DNA of 64,000 bases from Crataegus laevigata (lineage: Eukaryota > Streptophyta > Magnoliopsida > Rosales > Rosaceae), in assembly GCA_963580275.1 (NCBI GenBank), contig OY756942.1:15148501-15212500 (forward strand), given 5' to 3'. This document shows positions 57,165 through 64,000 of the stretch, one piece after another. Below the pieces are notes generated by a model that made no database searches, was not told the origin of the DNA, and saw only the letters and a program-made list of their open reading frames with translations. The translations under genes were made by a program, and so were the position numbers. Position 1 is the stretch's first letter. Each line of letters begins with the position of its first letter.

Positions 57165-57345
57165 CCTAAGAGTGTTTAGTCTAATGGTCAGGCCCTTGGC
57201 AGCAAACCAAGAGGTCTGGGGTTCCACACCTCTCAAGGTACCCACCTAGCAATTGCTAGAGTTTCTTGCCTCCCAAATGTTGTGGGGTCAGGCGGGGGCT
57301 TAGTGATTAGTCGGGTCAAAGATCCGGAGACACTAGTTTAAAATA
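57165..57345 (+). mobile_element. tRNA-derived SINE
   Basis: A-box TAGTCTAATGG at 57177-57187 and B-box GGTTCCACACC at 57220-57230 are followed by about 110 bp of body ending in an AT-rich tail (AAAATATATATAT). It has the typical layout of a plant SINE. Confidence 0.65.
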
Positions 57346-57444
57346 TATATATCTTCTACTTCATCATTTTGCTTTTCTTCTATATTTGATGGGTTATTTT
57401 TTTTAGTTTTTTTTATTTTTTTTATACGTGGGTCAAAAAAGACA

Positions 57445-57525
57445 AATTTGAACTACATTATTACTAGTTCATTGTGAGACGGCCATCCCCTCTCCTTAGT
57501 GTTGATAATATCGTTTGTGTTAAAT
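57445..57525 (+). mobile_element. SINE 3' fragment
   Basis: AAATTTGAACTACATTATT, CATTGTGAGACGGCCATCC and GATAATATCGTTTGT match the tail of the SINE at 56215-56360. The head is missing. Confidence 0.6.
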
Positions 57526-58385
57526 CTAAACTTAACCATGTATTAATTCTTACTGTTGTGAATATTACTTAATATATATGATTGTATAAATCCTCATTAA
57601 ATTGTGTTTTAGATTACCCATTATTCTAGTGATTTTTTCCTATTAGAATTATAATTACTTGGAGGACAAGTTACTCTTTCCTTATTACTTTAGTCTAAAG
57701 TAGGAGGGAAATTGGGACTATTCATGTGAACAGTGTTTTGGACAACATTTCAGTTTATTTACAAGGTTGCCACTCGCTGCTTTTAGCCAACTTTCTAGCT
57801 TCGTTTCCCCTTTCTCTAACCCTAGCAACTCAACACCATCTCTGGAATAGCATCGGCTTCTGCTTCCTAAAACCAAAACCACACAAATTGGCCTTCATTT
57901 CTATAACTTGAGGGCTTCGATGAGATGAAGGAGAGGAGCAAGGAGATGGGCTCAAGTTGGCGAACGGCGAAAGAGATCTTCAAGGATTACAGTGGTTAGA
58001 GAATTGACGCCGTCCACACTTTAACCAACGCTACACCGATCTCTCTCTTAATTTCCTTTGGTTTTGGAAATCTCTGACCTTTTGGGTGATGTAGTTTTCT
58101 CATGTGGATAGAGAGAGAGGTCGGGCAAGGTTTCATCAATTTCGGTCAACTTGGGCTACCCATAACGTCTGGTAAGGTATCAATCTCTTCATATCCTTAC
58201 ACTTCTCTAGTTTTCACTTTGATTTTTTATGGAAGGTATGAGATTTCTTTAATCATACAATCAACTTGCCCTTAATTATTCTTTCACTATATTTGATTGT
58301 TGTAGTCCTCTTTTAGCTACTCAAATGACACAATAACAATCCCAAGAAATTTTTTCTCACTTTGTTATTTCCCTCAAATCCCTCG
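57526..58385. other. Unassigned intergenic stretch
   Basis: No coding sequence is recognised. A near-palindrome ACTATTCATGTGAACAGT lies at 57717-57734, and a stretch with AACCCTAGCAAC and GA/CT-rich segments resembles an LTR or 5' leader. It may be the far side of the truncated gypsy element to the right. Confidence 0.4.
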
Positions 58386-58412
58386 TCGATCCCTTTGAAA
58401 CGTGATCGGCGG

Positions 58413-58742
58413 TCATCCAAACCTATTAAAAGTCACAAATTTGTCCCTACAACCGACATAAGCATTGTGCCTAGAAAGCCAATCCATTCCCAAAATGACA
58501 TCGAACTCCGCCAAATTGAAAGGAACTAAATTTTCCTCCAAAAGTTCCCTTTCAATTATGACTGGGCAATTCTTATATTCCCACTGTGCACAGAAAAGAT
58601 CTCCATGTGACATTTGTATAAGCATATCATAACCAAGCGGGGTAGGATGCATGTCTAAAGTCCGTGCAAATGGTGAAGACACAAATGAAAATGTGTCACC
58701 CAAATCAATTAGAACTCCAGTCGAATTACCACCAATGAGCAA
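58413..58742 (-). pseudogene. Gypsy retropepsin (RVP_2-type), degenerate
   Basis: The 109-codon frame reads LLIGGNSTGVLIDLGDTFSFVS-like sequence, in which the usual D-S-G-A-T active site has become DLGDT. FDVILGMDWLSRHNA follows, the classic post-protease signature of this lineage. It stops before RT. Confidence 0.85.
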
Positions 58743-59460
58743 CGTACCAGTAATGACTCAGGGATCCTGTTCAGCCTCCTGTTGAGTCATGGCATTGATA
58801 CACACATGGACCTAACGTCCTGCCTTACTGTTGCGGTCGCCTTGAGTCTTAGGGCCTTGGTTGATATGGCCCACTTTGTTCCCCTGATTATGGCTACCTG
58901 AAGCTGATCCAAAATGTTATGGTTGTTGTTGGGCAAAAAACAGAGTAATTTGGCCACCACTGCTGCCATAACATTGACTACCATTGCCACTGCCGCCATA
59001 ACTCTGTCTACCACTGCCTCTATAACTATGAGTCCCACCATAATTCTAAGTGGTCGAATAGCCACCCCCACCATAACTAGTACTCGGGTTATTACCTCCA
59101 CCGTAACCTGAACTAGAAGCATAAATCTCTGATGGTTGCGCCGAAAGGCACACACTAGCAAAGTGTCTAGTACCACCACACCTATGACACGTGCCAATAT
59201 TCATAGTACAATCTCCCATATGGCGCATTCCACAACGTGCACAAGCCAAAGTAAAGTGGTTGAACGATTGCCTTGCCAATTCACTGCCTAAGCCATCACT
59301 CGATGATCCCGAACCCTGACCCTGTCGTTTGAACGAATGGGAGTGTATAAGGCCAATGGGCATAGAAGAGCTAGCTGGTTCCCTCATACTCCAAGATCGG
59401 AGTCCTCGACCCCCTTGATTCTGATTCCGAGGTCGGTTTTATCTCCGAGGCTAGTCTTGA
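58743..59460 (-). pseudogene. Gypsy gag with CCHC zinc knuckle, degenerate
   Basis: The frame at 59046-59387 reads CARCGMRHMGDC and then the CCHC knuckle CHRCGGTRHFASVC, followed by a Gly/Ser/Tyr-rich region (YGGGNNPSTSYGGGG). Beyond 59046 frame changes and stops occur before the protease. Confidence 0.82.
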
Positions 59461-59855
59461 ATATGAGGCTAATCCTGAATAAGACTGTCCCACCTTGTTT
59501 ATTTGTATGATCTATGCCTCTATATGGCCACCAGCTTGTGATAGTCTAGGTTCAACGCAATCAGGGCCTGAATCATCATCTCCCGCTGATTCCCATAGGT
59601 TCCCTTATGATGTCTCAATAGGAGGATTACTGCCATATATATGAGGCTCGGCCTATTACTGCAAGGAAAAGTATTTCACATAGTGTTGGTCAACTGCCAG
59701 ATTCCCCTCATTAAACCAAAATAAGCTTGTCGAGGCATATTCCTATCAGGATTATCCATGATTCCAATAAGAAGCAGACAAGATTTAGAAAGACTGAAGA
59801 TTATGAGTACCAGAAGGATTCAGATTACCAAATGAAAGAACGAAGTCTTAAGTAT

Positions 59856-59867
59856 GCTTTGATACCA
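59856..59867 (-). other. Primer-binding site of the truncated gypsy element
   Basis: The minus strand reads TGGTATCAAAGC, three bases from the LTR, complementary to initiator tRNA-Met with one difference from the usual site. Confidence 0.8.
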
Positions 59868-59870
59868 ATT

Positions 59871-60201
59871 TGACACGCCCTGATCCCGATGTCCTCGGGA
59901 CATTGGGATTGTCACATTCTGGCAGACACCCTAGGGTGACGTAAGCCATTTAATTGATGCAATGCTGAGAACATGTGCGACATGCATACAAATTGTGGCA
60001 AGATAATAAATGTGACTATTCATGCAATAGTAAAGTATAATCACGACAACAATATTCAACTACTAACAATGAATTATTATGACAATGCATGACATGTTCA
60101 GAGCATACATCAAATACAGAGTATAAGCAGAAATAAGATAGAGAATTGCTATTACAATCAAAGTCAAAGCAAAGACGATAAACATGATGTCACTGGTAGG
60201 G
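59871..60201 (-). repeat. Gypsy (Tekay-like) 5' LTR fragment
   Basis: It starts TGACACGCCCTGATCCC beside the PBS and is interrupted at 60202 by another gypsy LTR; the remainder lies outside the window. Confidence 0.75.
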
Positions 60202-61429
60202 TGATGCGTAAATAAGCAAACACACAAATTAAAAATTCTTATTGACAATTGTAGTATATATGCAAGTAGGGATCGTTCTAAACCGAGGATTATGAGGGAT
60301 TGCTAATCTATGTAAAACTGACCCAAAACACTAAATAAAACTTCAAAAACACAAATCTAAACTTAGAACACTTAACTAGACTCAAACAACTCAAAATAGG
60401 CTAGTATGACTCAAAACAGCCCAAAACTAACAAATAGACTCAAAACAGATTCCAGAATTGTTCTTGGACGAAAATTGAATTGAAAAGATTCAAACTATAA
60501 AAATAAACCAATTCTAACCTAAATTAACTCAAAAGATTCAAAAGAAACTAAATATGGCAGATTCAAATCAAAAGACACAAGTTGTAAAAGGGAGATTGGG
60601 TTTTGATGAGAATAACTTAAAAACAAGCAAATTGAAAACTAGGGCAAATTATAGCACGAATTTAGATGAATTAGATGGATGATGGATCAGCTAGAGGGTT
60701 CTTCTCCACACATGACACACTTGTACATAAACCAATTTTTAGTTGTTCTTTCGATAACTTATAAAAGTCAATACTCCGGGTTAACCGTGATTGCACTTTT
60801 TTAACCTTCAAGTTCTCCTTAAGTTAATGAATTGAATGGGACAACGCATATAACAATTCAAAACATTCTTCAAAATTTCCCTACGTGAAAAGCACAATAG
60901 AGATACAATCAAAGATCACTAAGATTCATGAGAACTATAAGTATTGACGAGACATTCGTAACTATGAAAAACATGATACTCTTGCCAAGAATTCACTTAA
61001 CACGATTGTGGATAGCAACCTTCACTACTCATGAATATAAGTTCATAACGATTAGGTGAAATTGCCTTATATTCTAGCATCAAATTTATGCATGAAAACT
61101 AAGCGTGCACTCTTAATCAACATACACAAATAAGTTATCAATCAAACAGTTAAGCGAATTGAAATCACAATTTATGAAATCACAACCAAAAATAATTAAT
61201 TCATAATGCAAGTGTAATCATGGCTTTGAATCCCCCTAGCAAAGGGGGTTTTAGTTCCTCATAAACGTAAAACAAAGGTAAATAGATTTATACATTGAAA
61301 ACAAAAGAAAGAAAACACCTAAACGCTCTAACGATCCAAGTTGAACAACAAGCACGTCCAAGCACTCTCATCTCCTTCTAAGTGTGTTGTATGGAAAAAT
61401 GGTGTTTTTTTAAGCCTTACAAGAAGGCT

Positions 61430-61437
61430 TATTTATA
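61430..61437 (-). promoter_or_regulatory. TATA box of the right-hand gypsy LTR
   Basis: The minus strand reads CCTATAAATAAGCC, at the same LTR position as in copy 1. Confidence 0.6.
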
Positions 61438-61510
61438 GGTGCTGAAAAGTAAAGAACCACACAAGTGGTTTTAATAAACAACACAAAGAAAAGATTAAAT
61501 CATTCAAAAC

Positions 61511-61770
61511 AGCTAGCACACATGTTCCTTTTCAGAAATAGGCTCCTCTTCATAATGAAACAACTAGCACACATGCTCATTTTCAGAAATAGGCTCCTCT
61601 TCATGATGAAAAGGCTAGCACACTTGCATTTCAACTAGCACATGTTACTTTGCAGAAATCATGATGAAACAGCTTGCAACATGCATTCTTTGGTCCATGC
61701 CGTGGGCTCCCTAGTGATGAAACAGCTAGCACTTGTGTTTTCATGATCAAAACAGCTAGCAACACACATG
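61511..61770. repeat. U3 minisatellite, 51-bp unit
   Basis: CTAGCACACATG recurs at 61513 and 61564 and, as CTAGCACACTTG, at 61615. The first two units share TTTTCAGAAATAGGCTCCTC; weaker copies continue to about 61770. It lies just upstream of the minus-strand TATA box and is unrelated in sequence to the array in copy 1. Confidence 0.8.
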
Positions 61771-61871
61771 CTTGGTCTTTGCAAGGTATTTTCTTCATTG
61801 TGTCCAGATTTTAGCATATGTTTGAAGCCTTTCAAGCACCAAAACGTCCATCCTTTATGCTCCACATGCAT

Positions 61872-63709
61872 TGATAGGTATTAAATTGCACACCACATAG
61901 TAGCACACAACAATCCTATTGATTTTCCTTATTAACACTAAAATTTGTCGATTGTAGCATATGAAAATAAGGGTCTTTCCCGCAGAAGATTGTTTTCTCT
62001 AACTACTTAAAAAAGTCACACAAACTGGGTTGCTGTCTCTATTGACGAGCCACAGAACAATAATTATTAGACTAACTTACACTTATCCAAAGGCAACGAA
62101 TTTTATATGCATATACTAGACACAAAGAGCTACGCTCACACAAATTTTTGGGATTTTTGGAGTTGATTTGCTATTGAAATTAAATTGGACAAAACAGGGC
62201 AGAAACAAGTTTAAATAATACCAATAGATTTTAATTCACAAGTTAAGAAAACGAGTTAGGGGAAATGCTATCCACCTCCAAATAATCATGCAAACATGTT
62301 ATGTTTCATTCAAATTTCTTTTATTTCCGGATGAAGATGCTCAAGTTGGCTCAATGTTAGAACTCAACCTATTACTCTTTCTTACGTAGTATGTTAAGAG
62401 AATGGTGTTTTCAACTTAACTTAGTCCCTATCATGCAATCTAGAATGACGCGTTCATAGATTTAACAAGTAGAAATCATTAAGAATGAAAAGAGTTTGAG
62501 TCATCACAAGGCATCGTAAGTACTGGCGTTGTCTTACTTATCCTAGAAATCGGTTCACATGTTAACCACAATTAACAAGTGCTGCTCTAGAACATATGTA
62601 GGTCCTCATTCAACAAGGGCAGGCACACATATATTCATAGCATTAAAATCCTAGATATGCTCACTATGTATGCATCTATAGAAACAAAAAAAGAATTCAT
62701 CAATGACATAAGTAGTGAAGCAATTTTCATCCTTTCATAAAATTCATTCAAACGAAATATCACAACAAACTTACAATCATATTAGGGGCTTCAAAATAGC
62801 TCCTAACTACTAAAATTTAGTTACACATTATTCTCAATTTAAACCAAAAGTAAAACATGAGTTTGAGAAGATAGAACCGAAAGAAGAGAGTGCAAAGGTT
62901 TCTTCTTCTTTCCTTCCTTCCCTTGCCGAGCTCTCTGTGTTGTTCTTTGATTTCCTCCCTTTGCCGAGCTCTTTCTCTTTGCTGCTCTCTCTTCTTTCTT
63001 TCTATAAAATTTGTTCTTTCTGTGTATATTTCTTTATTTATCTGCTGCCCTTTTTCTGCCCTTTTGACTTTTGTTTTTTCCTTTATTCCCTTTGCCTCCC
63101 TTTTGATCTGTGTATTGCTGCCTTGCTGTCCATGTGTTCTGCCTTTATTTTCTGCTTTGTCTTCCTTTCCGTCCCACTTCCCACTACATTCATTACTCTT
63201 TCCACCATTATTATTTTTTTTGCTTTCCTTTTCTATATTGTATCTGAAGTGCCCCTTGCTTTTTCTCTTCTTCGTCCGTTGCCTTTAGCCAAAGGGCAAT
63301 GACAATTCAAGGCACCAAGGCCATCATTCTTTTCTGCCCTTTCCTTACTCCAAGTTGTCGTCAGCTGGACCTTCTCTTACTGAAATGCTCATAACATCTT
63401 CTAGAAAAATGATATTATCAATCCGCGAAATGTTCTAGAAAATAGACATCTGTAGCTTTCCAAGCATATAAGGCTCATTCTCTAATTCATTCTGATTTGT
63501 TCGCAACTTGCTCCCAAAGTCAGTTGATCTGCACAGGCAGTTTTGATGAATTTATTACTTCAAAATTTCACTTGTTCTATTTTTATTTTCTTAGCTTGAC
63601 AAATCCTATAAAACACAAAAACAAAGTAAATAGCTCAAAAATATAAGGAACTAACTAAGAAAAGACTAAGTGAATTTGATATAAAATATATATAAATATG
63701 AGCTTATCA
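61872..63709 (-). repeat. Solo gypsy LTR nested in another LTR
   Basis: It starts TGATAGGTATTAAATTGC and ends GAGCTTATCA, 1838 bp, with perfect TSD TGCAT (61867-61871, 63710-63714). It is of the same family as the LTR at 8900-10806. The CT-rich part (62885-63290) gives long open frames of Phe/Leu/Ser that are compositional. Confidence 0.92.
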
Positions 63710-63890
63710 TGCATACAATCCATTCCACCCCAAAACTGCTCCAAATTGCACCAAAATGCACTTTTTTGCCAACTTTGTTACTAGGACCTACAAACACACG
63801 AAAATAGCTTAAAACATTCTAATAAGATGAAACTAACTAAGTAAATGCAAGGAAACAAACTAATAAAGTCACATAAATATGCTCCTATCA

Positions 63891-64000
63891 AATTCCCCCA
63901 CACTTAGCTTTTGCTAGTCCTCGAGCAAAACAAAACAACAAAAGAAACAAAACTCAATCAAAACCTTCCAACATTACCTCAGGGATTTCCAATGCACATA
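63891..64000 (-). mobile_element. Internal 3' end of a gypsy element, runs off the window
   Basis: It starts AATTCCCCCACACTTAGC, the complement of the PPT. It continues as the same non-coding 3' region seen at 22267 in copy 1. Confidence 0.7.

Larger units (their letters stand above)
58386..59870 (-). mobile_element. Truncated gypsy (Tekay-like) element: gag and protease only
   Basis: Minus strand, right to left: PBS at 59856-59867, gag with CCHC motif, retropepsin, then the sequence ends near 58386 with no RT. The gag part is shorter than usual (about 1.1 kb from PBS to protease), which indicates internal deletion. The LTR lies to the right at 59871. Confidence 0.8.
60202..63890 (-). repeat. 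Gypsy 3' LTR, minus orientation, carrying a nested solo LTR
   Basis: The parts 60202-61871 and 63715-63890 together give about 1.85 kb, related to copy 1 LTRs (shared end ATAAATATGCTCCTATCA and the CATTCCACCCCAAAA block). It has a minus-strand TATA box at 61430-61437 and a 51-bp minisatellite upstream of it. The right end is followed by a PPT-like ATTCCCCCACACTT, so the element continues beyond 64000. Confidence 0.88.

Noticed and set aside
57726..57911. 61-codon open frame
   Set aside because: No domain, poor context and no homologue in the window.
62890..63302. Two Phe/Leu/Ser-rich frames that look like membrane proteins
   Set aside because: They lie in CT-rich low-complexity LTR sequence; hydrophobicity is a product of TTC/CTT codons.

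Overview
The window is plant nuclear DNA: a TE-rich chromosome arm segment with one intron-containing host gene. It is built from nested Ty3/gypsy and Ty1/copia LTR retrotransposons, a Cassandra TRIM with 5S rRNA-derived LTRs, tRNA-derived SINEs and a foldback MITE. The repeat families and general composition suggest a woody dicot, most likely Rosaceae (apple or pear relatives). That species guess is inference; no species marker was tested.

Layout. 1-3473 is a decayed Athila-like gypsy pol on the minus strand (protease, RT, RNase H, integrase). It is cut by a complete 1.8-kb copia LTR (3474-5288) with its PBS and leader. 6986-10806 is the 3' end and 3' LTR of a plus-strand gypsy element. It is followed by a copia LTR fragment, a probable Tekay-like LTR and a solo copia LTR (13000-14748). 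14749-17251 is a broken plant-mobile-domain (PMD) locus interrupted by Cassandra (15898-16502) and truncated by another copia LTR. 17864-20525 is the 5' end (LTR, PBS, gag) of a plus-strand gypsy element cut by a non-autonomous gypsy element (20526-29256, here 'copy 1').

29257-35735 is an old minus-strand copia element carrying two solo LTRs with perfect target-site duplications. 36109-39826 is a broken plus-strand copia polyprotein. Its 3' LTR (39842-50355) is split by a very young non-autonomous gypsy element (40722-49409, 'copy 2', TSD CTAGG). The host gene at 51494-55541 encodes an RGG-box mRNA-binding protein (HABP4/SERBP1, AtRGGA type) in seven exons. SINE pieces follow it. The right end holds a truncated Tekay-like gag-protease, then a gypsy 3' LTR with another solo LTR nested inside.

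The most interesting material is the non-autonomous gypsy family (copies 1 and 2). It keeps the LTRs, a tRNA-Asp-type PBS and a gag-related ORF but has no capsid, RT, RNase H or integrase. In the place of pol it carries a conserved divergent pair: a coiled-coil ORF antisense to the element, intact in copy 2 (45437-46054), and a second small sense ORF. A roughly 630-bp spacer between them has a TATA-like box facing each way. Copy 2's two LTRs differ at only one position that I could see, so the family moved recently and must have been mobilised in trans. The only gene I would call functional for the host is the RGG gene; the rest is mobile-element sequence in various states of decay.
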